DNA from: Vibrio splendidus
GTDB lineage: Bacteria > Pseudomonadota > Gammaproteobacteria > Enterobacterales > Vibrionaceae
Length of the DNA stretch: 64,000 nt
Assembly (NCBI RefSeq): GCF_001557875.1
Contig: NZ_LNRF01000001.1
Coordinates: forward strand, 744,001 to 808,000
Direction of reading: 5' to 3'
Shown: piece after piece, positions 8,535 through 16,749 of the stretch
Layout: the number at the start of each line of letters is the position of its first letter
Numbering within the stretch: the first letter of the stretch is position 1
The notes under the pieces: generated by a model
The model's input: only the letters and a program-made list of their open reading frames with translations
What the model was told of the DNA's origin: nothing
Database searches by the model: none
Made by a program: the position numbers and the translations under genes

Positions 8535-8786
8535 TTTTATGCTCTCTTGCTGTGAGCCAACATCGTATTTAAGGCGCTTTAGTGCATGTGCCCGAGTGAA
8601 TATATTGGCCGTTGTTCTTTGTTGGATGCGTACTCTACAGGTCATAAGAGGGGATTGGAACTCTCAAATATTAGAAGCTGACTGATAATTTGCGAAGTTT
8701 TAACATAACATACGTTTAAATGCTTGTTATCCATATTCTTTTTACTACTATTTATAGGGTCAATTTAGACAGTAATAGGAATTAAT

Positions 8787-10391
8787 ATGATGAAGGTTTG
8801 GCGTTGTCTATTGTTAATGTTGGCGTTTGTTGCATTTGGAAGTTTTGCACAAAGTGTCGATAAAATAGCAGAAGTACAAGATCAATTAATGCTCGATCTG
8901 GCAACATTAGAAACGGCGCATGATGCAGAGAAGCCCTTTCTTGAGGATATATTAAGGCGTAAGAATCAAGCCTTACGTGAAGAGATATTCTCTCAATTAT
9001 CATCTGACAAAAAAGATGGACTTGATGTCATTCTTTCTCAGCAGGTTGAACTCTTAGAAAAACTGTTGGCATTGAATGAAGTTAAAATCGTTACATTGAG
9101 CAAAGAAAATCGTTCAGCAGAAGGTGATGCTAAGAAACCTCTAGAGTTACGAATTCAAAAACGAATCGGAATGATGGATGCTTATTATCAGCAACTTGCT
9201 AAGACATTAGATTGGTCTAAAGAGCGTGGCGTTGATGTTACTGTCTCCGAAGATAAGCTCAAGATGGCTCTAATATCTCGTTCCAAGTATCTAACCAATG
9301 CCATTCTTTACACTGACACACAGCGCCAAGACCAAGAGGCACGTTTGTCTTTTGTCACTGAAGAAGAGAAAGCGACCATCAAAAAGGAGCTAATACGCTT
9401 TAATGAGCGTACTAGTGTCATGGTTGCTAGCTTAGAAGAGACCATATCCCTAATGGAACCTTTTGGGGTGGATGTTACCTCTTACAAGCGAGTGTTGCTG
9501 TCGACGACGGGAGATATTAATGCCGATGTATTGGATGTTGATGTTGCACTTGAGTTGTTGGATGGTTGGCTTCGTTCGTTTAGTTCATGGGCTTTTGAAA
9601 ATACCCCTTCTTTTATCGTTAAACTCGCTCTGTTTCTCGGTATTTTGTATGTAACTCGCCTTATAGCTAACGTGGCTCGTAAGACCGTTCGTAAGAGTGT
9701 TTCGCACTCAAAAATGGACTTCAGTGTCTTGATGCAGGACTTCTTTGTATCCATTGCATCTAAAGCGGTCGTGTTTATTGGTTTGCTTATTGCACTGTCT
9801 CAAATAGGGATAGAGCTAGCACCACTTCTTACTGGTTTCGGTGTTGCAGGTGTCATCATTGGTTTCGCATTGCAAGATACGCTATCTAACTTTGCATCGG
9901 GTTTGATGATCTTGATCTACCGTCCTTATGATGTGGGCGACATGGTTAAAGTGGCGGGCGTGCAAGGCACGGTAAAAGATATGAGCTTAGTATCGACGAC
10001 CGTTCAAACTATCGATAACCAACGCTTGGTGATCCCAAACAACAAAATCTGGGGTGACGTGATCAACAACATCACGGCAGAGCGTGTGAGACGTGTTGAT
10101 ATGGTTTTCGGTATTGGCTACTCAGATGATATCGATAAAGCGAAAGCGGTATTGAACGACATCATTGTTGCGCACCCTCTAGTGTTGAAAAAACCAGAGC
10201 ATATGATCAAGCTTCATACCTTGAATACGTCTTCTGTAGATTTTGTCGTAAGGCCTTGGGTTAAGACTGATGACTACTGGGATGTGTATTGGGATGTGAC
10301 GGAAACCGTGAAGAAACGCTTCGATGAAGAAGGCATCACGATTCCATTCCCTCAACGAGATGTACATATTTACAATCACGAAGAGAACTAA
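8787..10391 (+). CDS. MscS-family mechanosensitive channel with periplasmic N-domain
   Basis: A 534-residue protein. A signal peptide (MMKVWRCLLLMLAFVAFGSFA) is followed by about 240 residues of charged, helical, coiled-coil-like sequence, then membrane segments at about 275-292 (IVKLALFLGILYVTRLI) and 325-345, and the MscS pore helix GFGVAGVIIGFALQDTLSNFASGLMIL (described here by its key GxAxG-like small residues). The beta domain follows (YRPYDVGDMVKVAGVQGTV) and then the alpha/beta cage to the C-terminus (ITIPFPQRDVHI). Such channels gate under membrane tension to release solutes on osmotic down-shock. The length puts it in the medium YbdG/KefA-like group with extra N-terminal domain. GGAATTA precedes the ATG. 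Confidence 0.88.
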   Translation: MMKVWRCLLLMLAFVAFGSFAQSVDKIAEVQDQLMLDLATLETAHDAEKPFLEDILRRKNQALREEIFSQLSSDKKDGLDVILSQQVELLEKLLALNEVKIVTLSKENRSAEGDAKKPLELRIQKRIGMMDAYYQQLAKTLDWSKERGVDVTVSEDKLKMALISRSKYLTNAILYTDTQRQDQEARLSFVTEEEKATIKKELIRFNERTSVMVASLEETISLMEPFGVDVTSYKRVLLSTTGDINADVLDVDVALELLDGWLRSFSSWAFENTPSFIVKLALFLGILYVTRLIANVARKTVRKSVSHSKMDFSVLMQDFFVSIASKAVVFIGLLIALSQIGIELAPLLTGFGVAGVIIGFALQDTLSNFASGLMILIYRPYDVGDMVKVAGVQGTVKDMSLVSTTVQTIDNQRLVIPNNKIWGDVINNITAERVRRVDMVFGIGYSDDIDKAKAVLNDIIVAHPLVLKKPEHMIKLHTLNTSSVDFVVRPWVKTDDYWDVYWDVTETVKKRFDEEGITIPFPQRDVHIYNHEEN

Positions 10392-10453
10392 GCGAAAGAG
10401 CTAATACGAAAAAGCTAAGTGTGGCTTCGAGCCGTCATTCTTAATGTGATATC

Positions 10454-10485
10454 AAATGGACGCTGAATAAGCGTCCATTTTTTTT
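10454..10485 (+). terminator. Terminator of the MscS gene
   Basis: AAATGGACGC pairs with GCGTCCATTT around a 7-base loop and runs into eight or more T residues on the plus strand. Confidence 0.9.
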
Positions 10486-10582
10486 GGCTGCCGTTTATAT
10501 TGAGCTTCATTCTTTATGTCACTCCACCCATCTTAGAATTAAGTTATGATGGGGTAGGCTCAATCTGGACAGTTGAAAGCGA

Positions 10583-11416
10583 ATGGATGATTCACAGCAA
10601 AAAACGAATAGTAGAAATACAACGGTAAGAAAAGCGACGCGAATTGAAAGTGTTATGAACTCTGCGATGTGGCATTTAACTCAGAGGGATATGACGGAAA
10701 GTGAGTTGGTTGCGAAGCTCAAAGTGAAAACCGACAATCAAGAATGGATCGATGAAACTTTAGGGACTCTGAAAGGCTTTGGGTATCTCAAGTCTGACCA
10801 AGTGTTTGCAGAACAATTTGTGGAACAAGCTTTCTCTGGTGAATTTGGTTCTCGATACATTGTCGAAAAATTGAAGAAGAAGGGCCTGACCGATTCAGTG
10901 ATCTCTGATGCAATCCATAAGGTGTCATTCGAAAAGTCTATCGATGAGCAAACCATCTTGATAGACCGAATCAACCATTACTACTCAAGCTTTACCATGA
11001 GCCGTGAAAAGCTTGTCGCGACCCTGCAAAAGCGTGGCTTTAGCTATCAACAAGTTAAGGTAGCGATTGACCAGCACCCACAAGCGCATCAACTGAAAAG
11101 TAACATTCAAATTAAGGCCGAGAAAGCCGATTTGGAAAAAGAGGTGTTGAAGTATGCTCGTAAAGGCAAGGGCCTGACTGCCATTCAGCAAGAACTTAGA
11201 CAACGACAAATCGACACAAGTGAACTGTCATCGCTCATCGAACGATTGATTAATGAAGAGCAACTAGACTTCTATTCTTCGTGTTTAGAACAGTTACAGA
11301 AGAAATCTTATGATCTAAACGATCATAAAGAACGCTCTAAGGCTTACGCTATGCTAAGTCGAAAAGGGTTCTCTTCTGACGAGATCAAATTTGCTCTGAG
11401 TGAAGGCAATGAGTAG
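10583..11416 (+). CDS. RecX-family protein, over-length
   Basis: A 277-residue cytoplasmic protein built from repeated three-helix units of the RecX type. The first unit shows MNSAMWHLTQRDMTESELVAKL, then GYLKSDQVFAEQFVEQA and FGSRYIVEKLKKKGL, matching the pattern seen in RecX (R-MxxLxxRxxSExEL, GYLxDxxFA, G-xxxIxxxLxxKG). RecX normally has about 150 residues and inhibits RecA filaments. Here a second set of related units follows (residues about 165-275, with two clear helix-turn motifs, GLTAIQQELRQRQID and MLSRKGFSSDEIKFAL). recA is not adjacent. It may modulate RecA, or it may be a paralogue with another partner. Confidence 0.75.
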   Translation: MDDSQQKTNSRNTTVRKATRIESVMNSAMWHLTQRDMTESELVAKLKVKTDNQEWIDETLGTLKGFGYLKSDQVFAEQFVEQAFSGEFGSRYIVEKLKKKGLTDSVISDAIHKVSFEKSIDEQTILIDRINHYYSSFTMSREKLVATLQKRGFSYQQVKVAIDQHPQAHQLKSNIQIKAEKADLEKEVLKYARKGKGLTAIQQELRQRQIDTSELSSLIERLINEEQLDFYSSCLEQLQKKSYDLNDHKERSKAYAMLSRKGFSSDEIKFALSEGNE

Positions 11417-11503
11417 CGCGCGTAATTGAATTTAAGAAAAGCTGAACTCAAGAAACATCGAACGTTAAGATATAAACAGCAGAAGGGCATCGAACAACTT
11501 GTT

Positions 11504-12319
11504 CTAACGTGTTGTATGCAGGTTCTCTGCAATACCTAAACCATTGCGTAAGGCGAACTGAATAAGGTCATTATGGCTGTTTAGATTCAGCATACCTAGC
11601 ATGCGGTACTTGTGTGACTCAATGGTTCTCGAGCTTAAGTGAAGCTTATCGGCACACTCTTTTGCACTAAACCCTTGAGCAATCAGAGCCAGAACCTTGG
11701 TTTGTTTTTTTGTGAGTAACAATAGTTTCTCACTGTCATCTTCTAACAAGTTCTCATTTTGTTTTAGAGTTCTGGCTAACGTTGAATGTTGCCAATAACA
11801 GAGCCAAAGCTCGCAGACTAACTTTAAGCGCTGGATATCTTCGAGATCGAAGGTGGTATCGTTGTCGTGAAAGTTAGTGAAAGACAATGCTCCCCAGCGT
11901 TGGTTAAACAGCTGTAAAGGAATGATGCAATGCCACCTCCCTCCTTCTTTGTAGATCTTCTTTAACACATAGTTTTTGGTTGAAACGAGCTCGTCACTGG
12001 TAAAAGTGAGATAAGTTTCATTGGTTTTCAATAGCTTTAGGTAATCAAGATAGTTACCGCCAACCAAACTTTTCTTGTCGACAGGAGGTATGTTTGCTTT
12101 GGAAACCGAGCACGTTTTCCCATCTTCAAGTAAAACCATTGAATTAGGGTATAGCGTTAAACGATCGATCCCAAACCAATCGAGTACGTCAAAACTTGCT
12201 TCTGACCAAGTTGTTTGAAAGTTCTTAGGATCGCTATTAATAAGTGACGTTGATTGTTTCATTAATAGTTGTTCAAAACTTAGGTTTAAAGCAGACACGT
12301 TTTTCCTTACTCGATACAT
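11504..12319 (-). CDS. LuxR-family transcriptional regulator
   Basis: A 271-residue DNA-binding protein. The C-terminal helix-turn-helix of the LuxR/FixJ class lies at about 202-262: LLTKKQTKVLALIAQGFSAKE, then CADKLHLSSRTIESHKYRML, with the typical RTxExHxxxxxxKL-like recognition helix. The N-terminal 180 residues look like a GAF- or autoinducer-binding-like sensor (WGALSFTNF, DIQRLKLVCELWLCYW). No phosphoacceptor receiver domain is seen, and no luxI is near. The nearest genes it could control are the divergent 12519 gene and the porin at 13046, but that is inference. Confidence 0.85.
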   Translation of the reverse strand: MYRVRKNVSALNLSFEQLLMKQSTSLINSDPKNFQTTWSEASFDVLDWFGIDRLTLYPNSMVLLEDGKTCSVSKANIPPVDKKSLVGGNYLDYLKLLKTNETYLTFTSDELVSTKNYVLKKIYKEGGRWHCIIPLQLFNQRWGALSFTNFHDNDTTFDLEDIQRLKLVCELWLCYWQHSTLARTLKQNENLLEDDSEKLLLLTKKQTKVLALIAQGFSAKECADKLHLSSRTIESHKYRMLGMLNLNSHNDLIQFALRNGLGIAENLHTTR

Positions 12320-12518
12320 TCATTGGGTCAATGCACAGAAGATATTCGTTCAACTAGCTCAGTGCAAGATAAGATTTTTATATATATCAGAGGTTCTAGT
12401 CTCCGTTTTTTTTATAACTCTTGGTTCTATATTGCAGAGTGATAAGCAGTATATTTACCGCATTAATGGAGCGGTGTTTTTTAATAGAATCGGGCATTTC
12501 TATAACTGAGTAAACACT

Positions 12519-12890
12519 GTGATAAGTTCAAGGGCGTTGTTGCCTATTTCAGTATCGATATTGACTTTTTTTCATTCCGTTACACATGCAAATAATTCTC
12601 CAATGTTTGTGTATGCTCAGTCACCCATTCATTCAAATGTGCTTTCAACACAACTTCGTTCTGCTCAGCCGAAAAGAGTTGGAACCATTGAATTCAAATC
12701 CTCTTATACACAGGCCAGTATATGGGCGACCAGTGCCCCGGACTTTTCTGAACCTTCCAACGAGGTGGTTGCAGGGTACCGCTATCGTCTGCATCAACTC
12801 GCGATAGAAGCTCTGATGATCGAAAATATTCGCAATATGGACAATAGTACTGATATTGGTTTCACACTCGGCTTTCGATTCTCAATATAA
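12519..12890 (+). CDS. Short exported protein with a barrel-like C-terminus
   Basis: A 123-residue frame with a GTG start and a signal peptide (MISSRALLPISVSILTFFHS, cut near THA-N). The C-terminal third (YRYRLHQLAIEALMIENIRN to IGFTLGFRFSI) alternates hydrophobic and polar residues and ends in an aromatic-containing strand, as outer membrane barrel proteins do. It reminds me of the tail of DUF3187-type proteins, which are about 300 residues, so it may be a shortened relative. The ribosome binding site is weak. It sits between a LuxR regulator and a porin gene. Confidence 0.5.
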   Translation: MISSRALLPISVSILTFFHSVTHANNSPMFVYAQSPIHSNVLSTQLRSAQPKRVGTIEFKSSYTQASIWATSAPDFSEPSNEVVAGYRYRLHQLAIEALMIENIRNMDNSTDIGFTLGFRFSI

Positions 12891-13045
12891 AGGCAATATC
12901 AACATATCATTATTTAATTTAATTCAGCTCGATTATAAAGTTTCAGTAGTTTTACGGTATATCAATAACGTATTTTTTTGAACAATAGCGCCACTCCAAA
13001 AGGCCGGACTAACAAGGCCAAATCAATATATAGGTAGTGGTTATC

Positions 13046-14077
13046 ATGAAAAAGACATTAGTAGCACTTGCGATTGCGAGCATTTCAAGTTCAGCTTTCG
13101 CTGTAAACACAAGCAGCCAAAACAGCCAAAACGAAGACATGTTTGCATTTGACTCAATGCACAAAGATCAATTCTCAGTATCAGGTTCTTTCGGTGTTGG
13201 TGGTTACTACGACACTGGCTCTAAAGCGCTTTACGATGACTGGGCAACCGGCGTTACTCTGGCGGTAAACTACCGTAACAACCGTATTGTTGGTTACTTT
13301 GAAACTGACATGATGATCAACTATACCACTGATAACAACGTTTCAGAGAATGCAGCAACCGCTGGCTGGACAAACGGTATCGATACTGGCCCTGCAACAG
13401 ACGTAGACAAGGCGTGGCTTGGCTTCGACACTGGTTTTGGTATCGCTTCATTCGGTTGGGAAAACGATACAGCGCTAGATAAAGTGGATGGCGCAGGCGA
13501 CAACACATACGAGTTTGGTGCTTCTGCTGGCGATGCTTCAGACGGCTTCAACGTGGTTAAGTTCCAGGGTGCAAGCAATGGTATCGCTTACGGTATTTCT
13601 TACTTTGAAACAGGTGACGATCATAATGATGCAGATAAAGGCATTAACGGTTACATCGGTTTAGAGCAAGAAATCTTCAACCTATACGCTGGTTATGAAG
13701 CTCGTGATGACGATGCTGATTACGAAGTTTACACAGTAACAGGTAACGTTAAGGTTGGTGCTCTTAAACTAGGTATGAACTCTTGGATTGAAGAGAGTGA
13801 ATCTGCTAAGAACACTGGTTACTACGTTTCGGGTGGTTACACAGTTTCTGAAGATCTGACAATCGCAGCGGGTTACGCATCTAGCAGCAATGAGCTTGAT
13901 GGCGAAGCCGATGTAGATGCTTCTTACATCAACATCGCGGCAATGTACCGTATTGCTGACAACGCTGACATGGGTATTGATATCAAGCAAGACCTAGATG
14001 GCTACCGTGTAGGCAAAACTAGCGCGCAATATGATGAAGAAACTCACGTATTTGCAGCAGCTTACTACTACTTCTAA
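13046..14077 (+). CDS. Outer membrane porin
   Basis: A 343-residue secreted beta-barrel. Signal peptide MKKTLVALAIASISSSAFA, then an acidic linker (QNSQNEDMFAFDSMHKDQ), repeated amphipathic strands with Asp/Asn-rich turns, and a C-terminus ending FAAAYYYF, whose terminal Phe is the BAM signal. The length fits the 320-360-residue Vibrio porins. I use ATG 13046, since the upstream GTG has no better site and AGGTAG precedes this ATG. Its acidic turns and short start differ from the porin at 1228, so it is a separate paralogue. No terminator with a T-run was noted close downstream. Confidence 0.85.
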   Translation: MKKTLVALAIASISSSAFAVNTSSQNSQNEDMFAFDSMHKDQFSVSGSFGVGGYYDTGSKALYDDWATGVTLAVNYRNNRIVGYFETDMMINYTTDNNVSENAATAGWTNGIDTGPATDVDKAWLGFDTGFGIASFGWENDTALDKVDGAGDNTYEFGASAGDASDGFNVVKFQGASNGIAYGISYFETGDDHNDADKGINGYIGLEQEIFNLYAGYEARDDDADYEVYTVTGNVKVGALKLGMNSWIEESESAKNTGYYVSGGYTVSEDLTIAAGYASSSNELDGEADVDASYINIAAMYRIADNADMGIDIKQDLDGYRVGKTSAQYDEETHVFAAAYYYF

Positions 14078-14241
14078 GAACTTGAACTCTGAGAGCTTCT
14101 AAGAAATTTGATGGTAATGGTGTAATAGCTTGCCCGGTCGTTACACCATGTTCTCTTCTTTTCGCAGTTTAAGCATCCACAAATCGACATGTGGTATGCC
14201 ACTCAAGTGTTACGAGTGGAATTATTATTTGGAGAAATGTA

Positions 14242-14553
14242 ATGGTTGAAAGCATTACTGCCAAGGGTGTTATTTACGGAAATGACACCCTGTTTACATG
14301 TAAACCGAATCGAAACGGACTATTTGAATTGGCACGTAAACATGGAAGAGCCGCTGGTACTCGTCCACAAGATCTCAAGAACAAGGTTTATGCTGAGTCT
14401 CTTGATGAAGCTTGGAATTTACTCAAAACAGAAAAGTTTTATATTGTTTTGACGGGGCAGGTATTCGGCATTCATCGAAAATCACTAAGAAGTGTTGATT
14501 CTGTTGATGTTGAGTTTAATAGCAAAATTCGCTCAGCATGTTTCACGATATAG
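14242..14553 (+). CDS. Small protein of unknown function (103 aa)
   Basis: The start is ATG 14242 (MVESITAKGVIYGND), with GGAG 7 bases upstream; the longer frame from 14191 lacks a site. The product has an alternating strand region at both ends and a charged middle (ELARKHGRAAGTRPQDLKN), and no membrane segment or signal peptide. I do not recognise a family. It is followed at once by a strong terminator, which supports a real, separately transcribed gene. Confidence 0.6.
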   Translation: MVESITAKGVIYGNDTLFTCKPNRNGLFELARKHGRAAGTRPQDLKNKVYAESLDEAWNLLKTEKFYIVLTGQVFGIHRKSLRSVDSVDVEFNSKIRSACFTI

Positions 14554-14570
14554 ATCCCAAGCTGAATCTA

Positions 14571-14600
14571 AAAAGGACGATAACTTATCGTCCTTTTTTT
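14571..14600. terminator. Terminator, 13-bp perfect stem
   Basis: AAAAGGACGATAA (14571-14583) pairs perfectly with TTATCGTCCTTTT (14585-14597), then more T. It lies between two convergent genes and suits both directions. Confidence 0.9.
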
Positions 14601-14647
14601 CATTTTAGTTTTGAACTCAATTTTTGTTACAGAGGCTCAAACACAAT

Positions 14648-16495
14648 CTATCGACCGTATTGCCCAACGATAAAGTGCTCAAACTCATCACACATATGAT
14701 GGTTTGATTTGTCATTATTCGCCAACTCGGTAGCCCCATCAACGATCGATATCTTCGCATTCAAATCAGCAACTGGTGCACGCTCTCTTGTCGACAGCTG
14801 TTTGATTTTTTGCTCCTCAATAGCCCATGCTTCCTCTGGCGATAAGTTGCACTCGTCAGCGAGGTATTTGGCATTAAAACCTTCACCAGTCAGGCTTTCG
14901 ATTGTCCCATTATGATTCACGCTATTTCCTTGGTACCAATAGTGCTTAGCTAACAAAGGGCCGATCTCTGGGTTATCCGTTAAGTAGCCAAACTTATCGG
15001 TGAAATATGCACGAGTTTGATACACCGCCATATGAGCCAACAGGTAACCTTGATACGCGCAAGACGCTTCATCTGACAATAGATGCGGGATTGCCATTAA
15101 TGGGCGAGGGCTACAAGCCAATCCAAGAATCGTTTTCTCAATATTACGAGCGAGAGCGGTGATCTTTTCAGGCGTCAGATCTTCATCTGCCAATTCGTAA
15201 AGTGCTCGTTCGAAATAGGGAACCACTAAAATGCTGCGTTCTTGATAAGCTCTGAAGGGTTGTTTGTTATCGATGATTGCTTTGATTAACTCGTCAGGTA
15301 CTGCTTGGCCATCTGCATTAAGCGCGTATTGTTTGAGCCAGTCTGCGTCATTCAACAAGCTGTCACAGAACATGGATTGCGTTTCGGCATAAGCCATCGA
15401 GGTTGGTGCAAACTCTTGAGAGAAACACGGTGCGTTCATTTTCACGTTAGCAAAATGCGCCGCATGACCACCCTCGTGAAATAGTGTGTTGATGCCATCA
15501 TAGCCGCTGCCTACTTGATCGGGCTTAGCGTTACTTGTGAAGTTGACTTGAGCTGGCACCCAGGTGTCTTGGTCATAGAACGAAGGAATAGGCCCGTGAC
15601 AAAAACCATTTGGGTATTTACCTTTGCGATCAAGCAGATCCAACTTCAGTGTGGCTTGTGAATATTCGATATTCAGGCGACCGAAAGATTCAACCCAGCG
15701 TCTTAGTGATTTAGAGAATGGAACATAAGGGTCGAGGTCATTCATTACGTCACCAGCAAAAGAGTAGGTGAAGTTATGGCCTTCGAGGGCGCTCTGACCT
15801 TTTTGCTCTGCTAGGTTCTTCAAGCTTTGTTGGTGACTATCACGGGTACGTGTTTCAAAGTCATCCAGAATCGTGAACAGTTGCTCAGTGGTCATCTGTT
15901 CAGTTTTAACGACTGAGTAATCAAAAAATGTTTTGAATCCTAGAGATTGAGCAAACTTATTACGCTTTTTGATTAGCTCAATAAATCCGTTAGTCAGCAG
16001 CCATTGTTCTAAATTTAATAGTGTTTGGTGTGCAGAAAACCTTACTTGTTCATTACTATTACTTCTAACTGCTGAGCCTAGAACTGGTAAGGAGCCCTCT
16101 GTTTCTTCACCCATTTCATTTACGTAAGTCATTACGTGATTTTGTTTTTTCTCAAACAGTTCAGCCTCAAATTTTATGAGGTCTGCCTTAAGCTTCTGTG
16201 ACTGCTCAGACTCAATAGCGTGAGCTCTAAAGGTCGCTAACCAACCATTTAAGCCAATAAACGTACTTTCTTTTTCTTGGGGATCTTGAATTTCATCGAT
16301 CGCAGTAAGTTGCATTTCAATAGCGGTAATCTGTTCGGCAGAGCTTAGAAACTCGGTCCACTGAGTCTGCGCGAGTGTCGAACCATCGTGGTCGTCACTG
16401 ATTCCCATATAGGTATCCCAAAAGAAGTCCTCTTTCGCTTTATGAGTCGCAAGATACTTTTGATTCAATTGGTTGAGATAGTTCGTTGCAGTCAT
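14648..16495 (-). CDS. M3-family metallopeptidase (oligoendopeptidase-like)
   Basis: A 615-residue cytoplasmic zinc peptidase. The zinc site HEGGHAAHF lies at about H340-H344, and the third ligand is in the segment MAYAETQSMFCDSLL (about residue 368), as in the M3 family (Zn ligands H, H, E). Family members (PepF, thimet-type, OpdA) cut short peptides inside a deep channel. The length suits the M3 oligopeptidase group (560-680). The start ATG 16495 is the first Met of the frame. It stands alone, divergent from the large adhesin gene with about 250 bases between; it processes peptides as nutrients rather than the adhesin, as far as can be told. Confidence 0.85.
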   Translation of the reverse strand: MTATNYLNQLNQKYLATHKAKEDFFWDTYMGISDDHDGSTLAQTQWTEFLSSAEQITAIEMQLTAIDEIQDPQEKESTFIGLNGWLATFRAHAIESEQSQKLKADLIKFEAELFEKKQNHVMTYVNEMGEETEGSLPVLGSAVRSNSNEQVRFSAHQTLLNLEQWLLTNGFIELIKKRNKFAQSLGFKTFFDYSVVKTEQMTTEQLFTILDDFETRTRDSHQQSLKNLAEQKGQSALEGHNFTYSFAGDVMNDLDPYVPFSKSLRRWVESFGRLNIEYSQATLKLDLLDRKGKYPNGFCHGPIPSFYDQDTWVPAQVNFTSNAKPDQVGSGYDGINTLFHEGGHAAHFANVKMNAPCFSQEFAPTSMAYAETQSMFCDSLLNDADWLKQYALNADGQAVPDELIKAIIDNKQPFRAYQERSILVVPYFERALYELADEDLTPEKITALARNIEKTILGLACSPRPLMAIPHLLSDEASCAYQGYLLAHMAVYQTRAYFTDKFGYLTDNPEIGPLLAKHYWYQGNSVNHNGTIESLTGEGFNAKYLADECNLSPEEAWAIEEQKIKQLSTRERAPVADLNAKISIVDGATELANNDKSNHHMCDEFEHFIVGQYGR

Positions 16496-16749
16496 GACAT
16501 TCCTTGAAAATTAACCAGTAATTTCAACATTATGACACATTCATTGAATGTATTTTGTGACGATAGATATAACTGAATGCAAGTCACAGCATATCGGTTT
16601 ACTTTACAGCGTATCAATGGTAATTAATTAACTGTTAATGATTTGTTGTTTGCTAGTATTTATGAGAGAGAGTTCGCTGATTTCTCCAGCCTTTTATTGA
16701 GTAAATTGATGCTCTCAAGGTCAGCGTTTTTGTAAGGAAGAGGTTTAGG

